64,000 nt of DNA from Trichobilharzia szidati. Its lineage: Eukaryota > Platyhelminthes > Trematoda > Strigeidida > Schistosomatidae. The notes beneath the pieces are model-generated. The model saw only the letters and a list, made by a program, of their open reading frames with translations, was not told the origin of the DNA and did not search any database. This document shows, one piece after another, positions 32,120 through 44,478 of the stretch (within the stretch, counting starts at the first letter, position 1; the number at the start of each line of letters is the position of its first letter). Where the stretch lies: positions 30,142,804-30,206,803 of the forward strand of contig OX235277.1 in NCBI GenBank assembly GCA_944472155.2. The letters are read 5' to 3'. Both the position numbers and the translations under genes were made by a program.

Positions 32120-33040
32120 ACTCGTTACTGAATATATTATGACACTAAATATACCTTAAGACTTCGCAAAAATACGTGAAAGAACAACTAGATTATAGGT
32201 AGTGTTTACTATACAATGATATACATTTATAAACATTTATATATACAAAAAATATTAATGTTCTCTTCATGTTTACATACTTTCTCTTTCTGGAATTATA
32301 TTCCTGAGCCTGCACTTCTATATACCTCCTGGTCGAGGTCGAACAACCCAACATCTAAACTGAAATGACCATTTAAGTAAATTCAAACTCAAATTCCATG
32401 AACGATCCGATATTACCATTTGAAAACGCTGGCCAACATTCTGTACAAGGAGTATTCTTGATCTGAAATAAAGAAGCAACTGGTTTTCAAACGGTTTTCA
32501 ATGTATTACTCAACTTACATGTACAGTCTGCCATGCTGACACAAATGGTGCCGATGGATAGTTCTAGAGTCGACCTCGGCCCCATTCCATGCTGTAAAAC
32601 AATCTAACATGAACTTATCTAATTTTCGTATCCACGATCAAATTTCTTTCCTATTATAAAACTACGATTAGACTGCTGAAAAAATGGAATAAATACATCA
32701 CTGACCTCAAAATAATACATCAATAAACTTTAACTCAAGGATGCTGTTCACAACAAAGTTATATAGGAGAATTTACTTCAAGCTTTATTTTCACCAGATA
32801 TTTGTATTACATTCATCTGATGTCTGGGTTTTTGTTAATGCGAAGACAATATTTCTTTATCTCTTTATGTGTTACACAGTCAGACTATTTAGCAGACTGT
32901 TCCGACTGACTCTAATGTCAGAAAGAACAAACAAACTGTCAATTCACCATACATCCAAATATGTGTAATTTATATGATAACTTATCTGTGCCTGTACAAT
33001 TGGTATGTTCCTGCATAAACAGGAATAAACATATATGTAT
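32120..33040. other. LINE E 3' side and unassigned spacer
   Basis: The first 150-250 nt are probably LINE E 3'UTR (A+T-rich). The rest contains no recognised domain; an open stretch 32741-32968 has no family motif. Confidence 0.45.
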
Positions 33041-33203
33041 TTAGACTGGATAATGTGCTCACTAGTGACCAGCTACTAGTAGAAAACGTTCAGATCACGA
33101 CTCACATGAGTAGTAGTGACCACGCGGTCACAGTATTCGCAGGCGCTTACAGTGGAACGATACACAGCCCTATCTGTGTTATAACAAAGCCAATTACACC
33201 GAA

Positions 33204-34511
33204 ATGCGAAGACTTTTGTCTGAAGCAAATTGGCCAAAAAATTGGACAGTAGAAGAACACTGTGGAGTGGTAAAGGAGATCATTCACCAGGCGGTCTCAG
33301 ACACTGTTCCTTTAGTCACACCAAAAGCTAGGAAGCGACGTTCATGGCTAAAAAGGGGGACACAACGCCTTCTGCAGGCAAAGCGAAAAGCCTGGTTTGC
33401 GTGGCGAGTATCGAAGAGTCAACCCGAACATGAAGTGTACCTTGAACTCAGGAATCGATGTAACATACGAGTCCGGAGTGATAGAAGGACATTTCAGGGA
33501 AACCTCGCCAATAAGCTTCTCGTGAACCCAAAAAGCCTATACAGGTTTATGTCTGAAAGAAAACCGACCAACCAGGGAGCATGCAATCTAGTGGGTTCTG
33601 ATGGGAAATCTCTTACTAGCCTTGAAATGGCAGAGGTATTCAGTCTAGCCTTTCACAGGCAACTAAACAGTAACGAGGGTATTACCCCCATAAAACATCA
33701 AGATTACAATGCAAAACCAACGCGCGAAAAGCTGCTGGGTACATTCCAAGTGACCCCGGCTATGGTACTCGTAAAATTGGGAAAATTGACTTCGGGAAAG
33801 TCTTCAGGTTGTGATGACATCAGACCATCCGTCCTGAAGCAGTGTTCAGAAAGTCTCCGCCAACCCCTTAGTGATCTGTTTCAACACTCCTTTGATGTAG
33901 GGAAACTTCCATGTGAATGGAAATGAGCCATCCTATCCCCTATCTTCAAGGTTGGTGACTGGAAGAATGCGACCAGTTACAGACCAGTTGCGCTACTTCC
34001 AGTGTTATCGAAGATATTGGAAAGTCTCATTGACGACCACATGAGAAAATACTTCGGCGGGACTAACCTACTCCATGAAGCACAGCACGGTTTCAGGAGG
34101 GGAAGATCCTGTGTGACGAATCTTCTACTAGCTTGGAACGATTGGACACTATCCTGGGACGTAAAAGTACCGGTCCATGTGATCTTTCTCGGCTTTGCGA
34201 AAGCATTCGACACAGTTCACCATGGTCTGCTCCTTCACAAAATAAGCAGGGTGGGTGTTTCTGGAGCACTTCTCGCATGGCTGAAAGATTACTTAGGCGA
34301 GAGAGAATTCTGCACCAAAGTCAACCGCATCCGATCATCCTGGCACACCTCGGCATCAGGGGTTCCTCAAGGTTCCCTCTTAGGGCCGTTGATGTTTTTG
34401 ATTTTTACCAACGACCTGCCCCTTCAACTGAACTGCTCTGCGCTTCTTTACGCTGACGACGTAAAGATCTGGAGAGCAATAAACTCATTGGAAGACTCAG
34501 ACAGATTGTAG
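33204..34511 (+). pseudogene. CR1-like RT of copy C'
   Basis: Same frame as copy C. Additional break: TGA at 33924-33926 where C has CGA (EWK-R). The continuation 34002-34511 carries VIFLGFAKAFDTVHH (motif A Asp also Gly), VPQGSLLGPLMFLI and YADDVKIW, and stops at the same TAG after EDSDR. A further segment at 34554-34883 ends in TAA where C has GAA. Amino-acid differences from C are few (for example LEMAEV/LEVAEV, TPIKH/TPTKH). Confidence 0.85.
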
Positions 34512-34932
34512 ACTGACCTGCAAACTCTGGGAGACTGGGCTCTGGCTAACGGAATGCCTTTCAACCTAAAGAAGTGCAAAGTAGTGCAACTTCATTCCGG
34601 CAGGTCACAGAGTGTAAATTACACCGTTGGTGGCCAGAACTTGAGTTGTGTGCCATCAGAGTGCGATCTAGGTCTTATTCTGACAGAAAAGCTGGACACC
34701 AGTGGAAATTACACGGGGGACGTCGCTAAGGCCTACGCAACTTTACACTTTATGCATAGGCGGCTGGGAGCTCTTACTCTCGAACTATTCTTAAGGTTGT
34801 ATAAGACATACGTGAGGCCACACCTTGAGGTGCATAATATCATTGCTCCTCCGCTACTCAAAAGGGATGCTAACATTCTATAAAGTGTCCAGAGACGAGC
34901 GACAAAATGGGTGATTGGCCTCCGCAACAAAT

Positions 34933-35273
34933 TGTAGCGGTAAATAATTCCCCAAAATTATTGACCACAGCAATCATCACTCAACATTGGATGCTGACCC
35001 TCACTGTTTAAGTCGACTTGTTTAGCTGAAGGCTTACGGTCAAGCATCCCCTCCATTTGGTACTCCGTCTTGTCACGTGCGTGCACGAGTACTAGCTAGC
35101 TAAGCATTCACCTCTACCCGCGATTTTGTCCCGAAATATAATACGTACTTTGGACGACAAAATCTGGTCTTTTGCTTTATCTTTGGTGCTCGAAGAACGA
35201 ACACTATAGAAGTTGTTGGAATAAGATCTTGCGTTAGTATAGTCCGTACAACTCACGAACGTCGATACCGTCA
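34933..35273 (+). repeat. Left LTR of element F
   Basis: Starts TGTAGCGGTAAATAATTCC. The end is placed at CCGTCA by TG...CA logic; a looser similarity with the right LTR continues ~10 nt (CAGCCCCCTAAA / CAACCACCGAAA) up to the primer site, so the border may be near 35284. Confidence 0.85.
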
Positions 35274-35351
35274 GCCCCCTAAACTGGTGAGCCCAAACAC
35301 GAACTACATCTTCAATTCACACGCAGATAAACGCGGTGAGTTCGTTCCTTT

Positions 35352-36215
35352 ATGTGTTTATTCTTGTACTATATTGTTATCGGCATGCTTTTCGTCATGA
35401 CTGACCCTAGCCCCAAGGTTATTCGCATACGCTCAACCGCCAAAACAATTCAGCTGGTACCATATTGGCCAGATAATGCTGAAACGTGGTTTCAGATTGC
35501 TGAGTCCGATTTTTGTGAACATGGCATAACCGATCAACGTTCACAGTTCCTTGCAGTTATTCACGCCCTACGCGGGAATTCAGCAGGTGCGTAACTCTGC
35601 AGATGTCGGTAAGTAACTCATACGAGTTGCTCAAAGCATCCCTCCTCAAGAGAAACGTTCTCACGGATCGACAACGTCTGGATGAGTTATTTCGTAACAT
35701 CGAGTTAGGGGATCAGTCAGCCGTGAGCATGCTGGCAAGAATGAAAGAGATCATTGGCCAAAGTCAGTTCGATGAAGGACTGTTCAGACAACTATTTTTA
35801 TCCAAACTGCCACAGTCAGTTCAGACTGTACTTGTGACACTTCAGGGTGTTCTCATGGATGACTTAGCTGTCTCTGCAGATAAAAATTCTAGAGATAACG
35901 AAACGGCCAGTTACCGAAGTATACTCTGTTACCGAACAGACTTCGAAGAAGGATTCTGCAATGATAGAGTTATGCAACTCCGTCCAGCAGATGCTTAGGT
36001 CAAACAAGCCTAGCAATTCCTCCTATCGTCGTTCTAAATCCCCTCAACGGCTAAACGCACGTGGACGATCTAAGTCCAACACACGTTCTCTGAAAAATCC
36101 TGACTGGTGTTGGTATCACAACACCTATGGCAAGGAAGCGAAATGTTGTCGAAAACCTTGTGATTTCGGCAAAGCCTCCAAGTCTGTGGGAAACTATCCC
36201 GCCGGCACGCGTTAG
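35352..36215 (+). pseudogene. Gag of element F, in broken frames
   Basis: Frame pieces 35352-35594, 35603-35998 and 35961-36215. The first two carry PYWPDNAETWFQIAESDF and LDELFRNIELGDQSAVSML, recognisable CsRn1/Kabuki-type capsid sequence. The third has a basic region (SYRRSKSPQRLNARGRSK) and the CHCC finger at about 36108-36165. A stop after NSAGA and a frameshift near 35960 prevent one continuous Gag. Confidence 0.75.
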
Positions 36216-36265
36216 CGGTAACCGTCGCCGGTGGTACTAGCCGCTTACTTTACATCCATGATGTA

Positions 36266-39200
36266 ATGAGCCAGACTAGATATCTAGTCGACACAGGCAC
36301 TGAAGTCAGCGTCCTTCCTGCTACAGCAGCAGATCGACAGAAGGATCCTAACTTCAACCTACAGGCTGCAAATGGAAAACCAATTGCAACCTATGGTCGG
36401 AAATACGTCTATCTGAACGTAGGTTTACGCAAACCTATTCAGTGGATTTTCCTAATCGCTGACGTCAAAATGCCCATCGTTGGCACGGACCTACTTAATC
36501 ATCATGATTTGCTGGTAGACGTCCGCCGTAAACGACTAATTGACAACACTACTAGTTTGTCTATCAAAGGCATAACTTACGTAGGCCCCAGCTTGTCAAT
36601 CGTTAAGATGAAAGCAATCCTCGATCCAACTTTTCAACCGATTGTTGACAAATATCCGGAACTCAATTGCCCATCTAACGATCTCCCGTGTATAACCAGC
36701 AATGTTATGCACCACATCATAGCCTCAGGACAGCCCGTGACATCCAAAGCACGACGACTGGCTCCTGACAAACTGAGAATTGCCAGAAACGAATTCGATC
36801 ATATGCTCACCCTTGGCATCATTTGACCATCGAATAGTCCATGGGCATCCCCATTGCATATGGTACCGAAAAAGGATAGCAACGATTGGCGACCCACTGG
36901 TGATTACCGGCGAGTGAACGCCAAAACAACCCCTGATTGCTACCCTTTGCCTCACATACACGACTTGACGGCAACGTTATCTGGAGCATCTATATTCTCC
37001 AAAATCGACTTGGTTAAAGCATATAACCAAATCTCGATGGCAACGGAAGATATTCCGAAAACGGCTATCATCACGCCTTTCGGACTTTTCGAATTCCTAC
37101 GTATGCCATTTGGCCTCCGGAATGCGGCCCAAACATTCCAACGCTTCATCGATGAAGTATTTCGCGGTCTCGACTTTGTATACGCATACTTAGACGACTG
37201 CCTCATTGCCAGTCCAGATAAGGAAACTCACCTTAGACACTTGGACTTGGTATTTGAAAGGTTACGCCAACATGGTGTTACCATCAATATTCAAAAGTGT
37301 CAGATAGGCGTTGACTCACTCGATTTTCTGGGTCACACTATTGACTGTCAGGGCATTTGCCCACTGGCTACCAAAGTCGAAGCGATACTGAACTTTCCGG
37401 AGCCAAAGACAGTAAAATGCCTTCGCACTTTTAACGGCTTGGTAAGTTATTACCGACGTTTTATTCCTAATTGTGCTTCTCTGATTCAGCCATTGACAGA
37501 TCTCCTTCGAGAGAATAACAAGTCTATCGAACTCGACGCGTCTTCTCGACATGCTTTTACTCAGGTAAAGAAAGCTATTGCGGATGCCACCCTTCTTATG
37601 TATCAGGATCCTACGGCACCGTTAAGTATTTCAGTTGATGCGTCAGACGCTGCAATCGGCGCAGTTCTGCAACAACTAGTTAACAAAGAGTGGCAACCAC
37701 TCTGCTTTTTCTCGAGGCGCCTTCAATTAGCTGAAACGAAGTACAGCACATTTGGAAGAGAACTTCTAGCTATGCACTGTGCTATACGTCATTTTCGACA
37801 TTCAGTTGAGGGTCGTGAATTCATCATTTTCACTGACCACAAATCTCTGACGTACTCTCTGAACTCAACTTCAGATAAGTATTCACCCAGGGAATCACGA
37901 CAACTAGATTACGTTTCACAGTTTACATCAGATATTCGCCATGTATCCGGAGTGAACAACACTGTGGCAGATGCCTTGTCACGTATTTGTTCCTTCACCC
38001 AAATCGACGGCATAGACCTTGTAAAACTGGCTCGTCTTCAAAAAGAAGATATTGAACTTCAGCGTGAGTTGTCGTAAACAACTCTACAACTAGCCAAGAA
38101 ACCCTTAGGTATAGGAAAGGATACTATTCTCTGCGACATTTCCACTAGTACTCCTCGCCCTATCGTACCTAAAAGTTATCGCCGTAACGTCTTCAATACG
38201 TTGCATGGCTTATCACACCCAGGTATTCGAACTACCGTCAAACTCGTAACTAGTCGGTTTTGTTGGCCTGGTATTAACAAGGAAGTAAGGGAATGGGCGC
38301 AGACGTGCTTAGCTTGCCAAAAGTGCAAAGTAATAAGACACACCAAAAGCCCCCTTGGCACCTTTCTTATCCCCGATGCCCGTTTCGAACAGGTCCATAT
38401 AGATTTAGTTGGCCCCCTTCCAGAATCTCAAGGATATACCTGTATTTTAACCTGCATCGATCGCTTCACACGATGGCCTGGAGCAGCACCCATCAAGGAT
38501 ATATCTGCTGAAACTGTCGCACGCGTCTTTGTAGAGAGATGGATCGCAAACTTTGGATGCCCATCTTCCATAACAACTGATCGCGGGCGGCAATTCGAAA
38601 GCGGCTTATTCTTCGCTTTGACTAAAATTCTTGGTTGCATGAGTTTTCGAACAACAGCCTACCATCCTCAAGCTAATGGTATGGTAGAACGTCTACACAG
38701 ACAGTTGAAAGCTGGTTTATCAGCTGCGAACAACACCCATTGGACTGAATCCCTTCCGTTAGTTCTCCTAGGGATACGAAACACTTTAAAAACCGATGCT
38801 GGTTGTACTACTGCTGAGCTAGTATTTGGCACGACACTACGACTGCCAGGTGAGTTTGTTTCTCCCTCGAGCTTCCCACCAGCGGTAGATCACACCTCAT
38901 ACGTCAGTAGGCTTACAAACGCAACGCGTTCAGTTAAACCTGCTCCCCTCCGACCACAGTCCATTGATGTTTTCGTTCACCCTTGTTTAAAAACTTCTTC
39001 ACACGTATTTGTTCGTCGCGACTCGGTACGTCGTCCTCTAGAACCCCCATATGACGGACCATATAAAGTACTTAAACGTACTGATAAATTCTTTGTTTTA
39101 GGCCTCGAAGACACCGTCAGTATTGACCGTCTGAAACCAGCTTACTTGGAAGGTAATCCTATTACCTTAGAGCTAAACGTACCCCATAATCCACAAGTAA

Positions 39201-39334
39201 TCGAATCTCCTTTAGTCTTCGAAGAACTCCCTAGCACGGCGAAAGCCACTGAAACTTCTGTCGATCACTCTAAGAAAACGCGTTCTGGACGTCACATTAG
39301 ATTCCCAGAATACCTTCACACCTATTTCACATAA
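36266..39334 (+). pseudogene. Pol of element F: PR, RT, RNase H, IN with two stops
   Basis: A single frame with TGA at 36824-36826 and TAA at 38075-38077. Protease: YLVDTGTEVSVLP (DTG). [57 protein letters not shown] (YxDD near 37190). RNase [34 protein letters not shown]. Integrase: [15 protein letters not shown]...CLACQKC (HHCC zinc site), [31 protein letters not shown] (the D,D,E triad at about 38400, 38580, 38685). The C-terminal part ends at 39334 ([28 protein letters not shown]). All catalytic residues survive, but full-length Pol would need read-through. Confidence 0.9.
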
Positions 39335-39803
39335 CTGAGTGACACATCAAATTTTTTTATGTTGCATCATTTAACACAAGTAAACGATATTTTTCCTATA
39401 ACCGTACATTAAACATGCACTTGGAAAAAAAATTAAATTAGATGTATATTTTTTTCCCAATATTTTGAACTTGACATTATTTTACTGTATAGTAGATGCA
39501 CGTCATTTTTTTTGGTGAAAAACGCTTATTTAGTACATTTTTCTTGACAAGGTTCTCAGCATTCTTGTTTTCTTTTCCAGGTGCAACGGGCATTGGACAG
39601 GAAACAAACGAAGCACGGGATCCAATGAAGAACATCGAGGAAGCTATGTACAGACACCCTATTAGCATAGGCAGACAGACCAGCAGGCTCTCCATCAAGC
39701 CGCTCGGAAGATTTTTTCACCCATCAAGGAACCATCGAGATTATTTTACTTCCGGCTGGTCATGTCTTAGGGTCCTCACAAACCCACTAGGGGGGGAGTG
39801 AGC
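39335..39803 (+). other. 3' untranslated part of element F
   Basis: Noncoding between Pol and the right LTR. It contains T-rich runs and, from about 39580, a GC-richer stretch; ends in TAGGGGGGGAGTGAGC, the plus-strand primer. An open stretch 39496-39801 is not recognised as an envelope. Confidence 0.6.
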
Positions 39804-40144
39804 TGTAGCGGTAAATAATTCCCCAAAATTATTGACCACAGCAATCATCACTCAACATTGGATGCTGACCCTCACTGTTTAAGTCGACTTGTTTAGCTGA
39901 AGGCTTACGGTCAAGCATCCCCTCCATTTGGTACTCCGTCTTGTCACGTGCGTGCACGAGTACTAGCTAGCTAAGCATTCACCTCTACCCGCGATTTTGT
40001 CCCGAAATATAATACGTACTTTGGACGACAAAATCTGGTCTTTTGCTTTATCTTTGGTACTCGAAGAACGAACACTATAGAAGTTGTTGGAATAAGATCT
40101 TGCGTTAGTATAGTCCGTACAACTCACGAACGTCGATACCGTCA
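39804..40144 (+). repeat. Right LTR of element F
   Basis: Same start and length as the left LTR. Followed by ACCACCGAAAAAT and then LINE C' sequence. The expected target duplication CAAAT is seen on the left (34928-34932) but only AAAAT on the right. Confidence 0.85.
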
Positions 40145-40180
40145 ACCACCGAAAAATCATATGAGGAAAGACTGAAGAAA

Positions 40181-40501
40181 TTGAGTCTTTTCAAACTTAG
40201 TTACCGTAGTCACAGGGGAGACCTCATCACCGTCTACAAGATCTTAAATGACCAATCCCACCCAAATAAAAGCATCCTGCCATTAAGTGATTATAGGCTT
40301 TCACGAGGTAACTCGCTAAGGATAGCACACCAGAGTCCAGAGACTCGAGTGCGTTCACATTTCTTCTCGCTTCGAGCTTGCCGTCTCTGGAACGCTTTAC
40401 CGACGGCCGTGACTACAGAGCCATCTGTGGAGACTTTTGAGCGGAAGCTATACAATCATTCAGAAATGCAAGGTTTGTGTCTCAATGGTTTATCCTCTTA
40501 A
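40181..40501 (+). pseudogene. C-terminal tail of copy C' RT
   Basis: 106 codons identical, as read, to 23152-22832 of copy C (LFKLSYRSHRGDLITVYKIL, FFSLRACRLWNALPTAVT). It is the last part of the CR1-like ORF2, separated from the rest by element F. Confidence 0.85.
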
Positions 40502-40955
40502 AATTTAAAACCACACTGTCAATGGATAAGCATACAAACTAAATCCCCATGACCCGTTCTGTCTTCTCTCACTGTACTGACTACTCTATCTTTTCCTTAG
40601 GTCACCTTTATTATTTCACTTATCTCAACCTATATTATCTACACTACAACCTATTGTTATTATTATTACTATTCTGCTTTTATGACTACACCGAATGGAG
40701 TTAGGTCAAACTCCATTCACGGCAGCAACACAGTCCTAACATACTGCATACTACAAACTACATTTTGACCAATCCCCGCACCACTCCTCTTGGAGTCTAC
40801 CAAAGCTAAAGCAGTTGAGTAGCGGGACTTACTACGCAGAAGTTCACCGAAGATCTGGAACCTCTACCTTACAATCAAGAAGCGAGCTCAAAGAAATCAC
40901 TGGTTTATACTAGCTCGTAATCAGGATATTGGATATTGTGTATTGGATACGTATT

Positions 40956-43430
40956 GGAACCACCCTCCAATGGTCCACCAAAACTGCTGCAGCAGAGTGA
41001 CGGAACTGACCGTACAGGAACCCATCGATGATTCAAAGGAGTTAACTGACCACAGAGAAGGAGCATATCAATTTGGTCCCCATTAGCTGGAACATAAAAT
41101 ATTGAATATTGAAGTGTTTTTCGACCTAAGAACTGCCCACAGGTGACTATTCAAATTTTACCTAGCACCATAACTAATTCTCACTTCTGTTGTTTCCGAT
41201 GAAGTCTGCTCGGAATTTGGTAAGTTCTTAGGTGTTGTTTTATTCAGTCAAATGCTAGCAAAGCAACTCGTAATTATGAGATAGAACCAGTTGTTATTTC
41301 ATTTTATACCCAATATCGTGAACAATATCTTGTTCACGAACTTGTATGAACTTGTGCATCCTTTGGTGCTTACTTCTACTGTTTACTCGTAACTCAGATG
41401 GATTATGATTTGCATTTTCCCTGTTATGTGAAATGTTTTATCTGATACTTGGCACGAGGACGACTTCAATCACTTCAGAAAGCACGCATGAAATAGGGTC
41501 TTAGTGAAATGTGAGTATGGTTATCTTGAGTTTTGTCTACAGGAAATTGAGACTAGCTTACTTTATGCGTGCTATGCAGATATTCATGACAAAATACTCC
41601 TGATTATAAGACTGAGTCATGCTCGTAAGTACAAGGTAAGGACTTTTAGTTATGTACTTGGACTCGGGGCGCCACCTGCAGATTCAGATTATAAGGATAG
41701 AAGGCTCTTGTTGCCTATGTTAATCCTTGCGATATATATCTCTTCAGAGGTTCAGTTCTTCTGCAACTCAGGCTTTGTGTAATAATACTTCATGATAACG
41801 GAGTTCAGATTCAGACTTTACTTAAGGATAATGGTCCCAAGCTTATTTTAATCCTTTCCTAATAAGTCTATGTTACAATGAATTTTGTTGCAGTGCCAGG
41901 TTTCTCTCTGCCTACTGAAGTCTGGAAATGATTGCAATGTGATGGAACTCCACCCTGTTTACTAAGTTTTGTAGAACTGATTACTAATACGAAACTTATG
42001 ACAGCGTTCAGACTCAGTAACTATGTGAATCAAAATTACATGATTATTTTAAAACTTTATAAATAACGAATCGTCATACAAATTGCTTAGGGAACATAAA
42101 GGGACTCCTTGGAGGTATGTTGATGTGAAATGCAGGGATATTTAGCAGCGAAGTACTAGTTTGTCCATTATGCAGTGACCTATATCTATCATGTGAGAAC
42201 CAACAGCTCTGCATGGCTTGTCAAAGATTGTGAATTGTTTTCATTTCGGATTTTTGACTCTAGCCCACAGTTGTACATTTAATTCAATAACATAAGGGGA
42301 TAGCCAAAATTAGCTTTGGATCCTGAAAAATGCTTCGAATTCGGAGAACTAATTATATTTACTCAGCATCATCTAGTGTTCAACTATATGCATGGATGTG
42401 AAGCCTCTAGCTCCTTCAGAAGTTAGTCAAAAAAGCGTACATTAATGTAAGATAATGCAATTTGAGTAAGACACTTGATGATGGGTAATTTATTTAATCG
42501 CTTCGCTTTAAATGTATTTATTAGGTTTTTAAATTGAGATGGTGTTTTTGTTACGCATCATCCAATAGTAGTTGAGTGGGTGGTATATATTCATTACTAG
42601 TCTTGTACATGGAGATTTTATGATAAGGCAGCTGTTAGGAAGGAAGCCTTTGTGCTCAGTCTTCCAGTAAACTTGTAATTTGGAATTGTGATGACCAGAA
42701 ACTAAATGGTTGGATTGATACAACATTTGAAATCATAACACTCCATTGTTGACAATTTTCTGTATGATCGGGAAGTTTCGCGCCTGTTGGCTTGTCATTC
42801 GGGTCATTAGTTGGAGGAATTTCGAGCACGTACATACTGAAATGATGACATTTTCTTAACAAACACTTTAATCTCCGTACGTGACACTGATTGAAGAAAG
42901 TAAATGGAGTGATTGACAGTGTTATTTTAACCGAACGACGCATTCATACGCACCTACTCAGTGCGTTTTATCTTACTGTTGTGCAAGTTTTATGATAATC
43001 GGTTCGTTGAGGAATACACACTCTAGGTAATAGCAAAAACAAAAAATACGGTTGATTCGCAGAAAGTTTTCTTTTTGACGAAGTCATCGAGTAGGCTGTA
43101 CATTTGTGTACATGTAGCAAGGGGGTGAGAAAGTTCAGGGACTATTTCCAGTTGAGTATCGAATTGTTACGAATAACAGGATTACAAGTAGGGATTAAAC
43201 GCAAAATAATAACAAAATAAGCAGGGGGTTCGAATATGAAACATAATCGAATAATAATAATTATTGGGAAAATTAACTTTTTGTTGGCCATGGTGAAGAC
43301 AGAGGTTGGGTGCACTTCTTTAGGATACATGGCGTTGGCTTGAAATTTCGTATCGCTCATATTTCAGCTCTGCCCAGATGTCTTGATCTCACTCCCCTTG
43401 GGAAGTTCCATTTGATCTTGTATAGGACTT
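40956..43430. other. Intergenic sequence between LINE C' and a Penelope fragment
   Basis: No domain recognised in either strand. Open stretches at 41504-41782 (plus) and 42656-42943 (minus) have no motif and are not called genes. Confidence 0.4.
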
Positions 43431-43439
43431 CAAAGTATT

Positions 43440-43650
43440 TTTCAAATGTAACTGAGTATGATGAGTTCCCCAAATTTTCTGTTACCGAGCAAAAAAATCC
43501 ACTTCCATCCCCGCTTTACTAGCCAGTCTGGGTGGTGTTCCCGGAAGCGTTTTGCAAGTGGACGCATGGTACGGCCAATGTACTCAACTTCCCAGGAGCA
43601 AGTGAAACTGTATATGCATGTTAATGTGGTCCAATGCGACAGCATGTCTT
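43440..43650 (-). pseudogene. Penelope-like element, GIY-YIG endonuclease fragment
   Basis: The minus frame reads IYSFTCSWEVEYIGRTMRPL followed by AKRFREHHPDWL, the YIG-R-REH pattern of the GIY-YIG endonuclease of Penelope-like elements. The pattern CSWEVEYIG replaces the usual C-C-YIG. RT is missing. Confidence 0.68.
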
Positions 43651-43654
43651 TCTC

Positions 43655-44470
43655 TTGCTGGTCGAATAGTTTCTTGGAGGAAAGTGTTGCTTGGAGATTC
43701 TGTAGCTTTTTGTCAACAGATTCCTCGGTGCATATTTTCTGGAGCCCTGAGGAAAAAGAAGAGATGAAATTCTTCGTTCTTCTTAGTGGGACAGAACTTT
43801 GAAAATTAATGAACTTTCTCTTTCATATGGGTCTTTTGTAGATGGATCCTCTCAGCGAGTTATTGACATTTCGCAGTTGGACGTTGAGTCAGATTCAATT
43901 TCTAGAGTGAAGTCGATGTTTTGAGTGGACAACCCTGTTATTAACTCTCAGTTTCGAAATAGAAGTGATATGTTTATAAGAGGAGAACATTTATAATAAG
44001 TGTAGTTCCCTCTTTGATGTTGCTGATCTTAAGAACTTAGAAGGTAATTTACACCAGCCAACCGAAAGATCTAAGTACTCCTACTTGGATAAGAACATAG
44101 TTGGTACGGTATTAGGAGCCCTGACAGCAACAGCTCCAACTTAGCACATTACTGTCTACAGATTCATCTTTTGGGTATTATTTATCCATTTGTCAAAATT
44201 CCTTACTTCATTTGGAAGCGCTCTCTGTTAGTTGTCCATTGTGTTTCTAAGTTTTATGAATAATCTTCGGTTCTCATGATATTTGGAATATATTCATTGC
44301 TTTTGATTTCCGTTTGCAGCAAATGATATACATTAGTTGCTAGTTGGAGGGTCTAGTGCATACACGCTACTCTCAGAGTCGTGAAAGTGGCCGATTTTCA
44401 GTTTTCTGTGTAATTTTGGTTATTTACTGTATGTCTTTGGCTTGCAAGCTGGACTTTAAAATACTTTATT
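43655..44470. other. Intergenic sequence, nothing firm
   Basis: May include decayed Penelope sequence on the minus strand upstream of the GIY-YIG piece; no motif is clear. Confidence 0.35.
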
Positions 44471-44478
44471 TATTTCTT

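Larger units (their letters stand above)
34933..40144 (+). mobile_element. Ty3/gypsy LTR element F (CsRn1/Boudicca-like), degenerate coding
   Basis: LTRs at 34933-35273 and 39804-40144 (341 bp as bounded by TGTAGCGG and CCGTCA) show a single difference (GGTGCTCG / GGTACTCG). A primer-binding-like TGGTGAGCCC starts at 35285 and a polypurine run AGGGGGGGAG precedes the right LTR. Order gag, PR, RT, RNase H, IN is the gypsy order. Gag has the C-x2-H-x8-C-x4-C finger (WCWYHNTYGKEAKCC-RKPC) characteristic of CsRn1/Kabuki elements. It is inserted in LINE C'. Confidence 0.9.
33042..40955 (+). mobile_element. CR1-like LINE copy C', split by LTR element F
   Basis: 33042-34932 and 40153-40955 together match copy C (25070-22399, inverted) almost base for base, including the 3' terminal GATATTGGATATTG. 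Truncated at 33042, upstream of which it no longer matches C. Element F sits between GCAACAAAT and CATATGAGG, exactly where C reads on uninterrupted (23170). Confidence 0.88.

Noticed and set aside
32741..32968. 75-codon plus frame downstream of LINE E
   Set aside because: No family motif, A+T-rich, likely chance.
39496..39801. Open stretch in the 3' part of element F as an envelope gene
   Set aside because: No signal peptide, no membrane segment or family motif; it overlaps the polypurine tract.
22399..40955. LINE copies C and C' as arms of one large inverted duplication
   Set aside because: The match ends exactly at the element's 3' end and C' is truncated at a different 5' point, which fits separate insertions better.
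41504..41782. 92-codon plus-strand frame as a host gene between LINE C' and the MAP3K
   Set aside because: No recognised domain, no splice context, and codon content is not distinctive.
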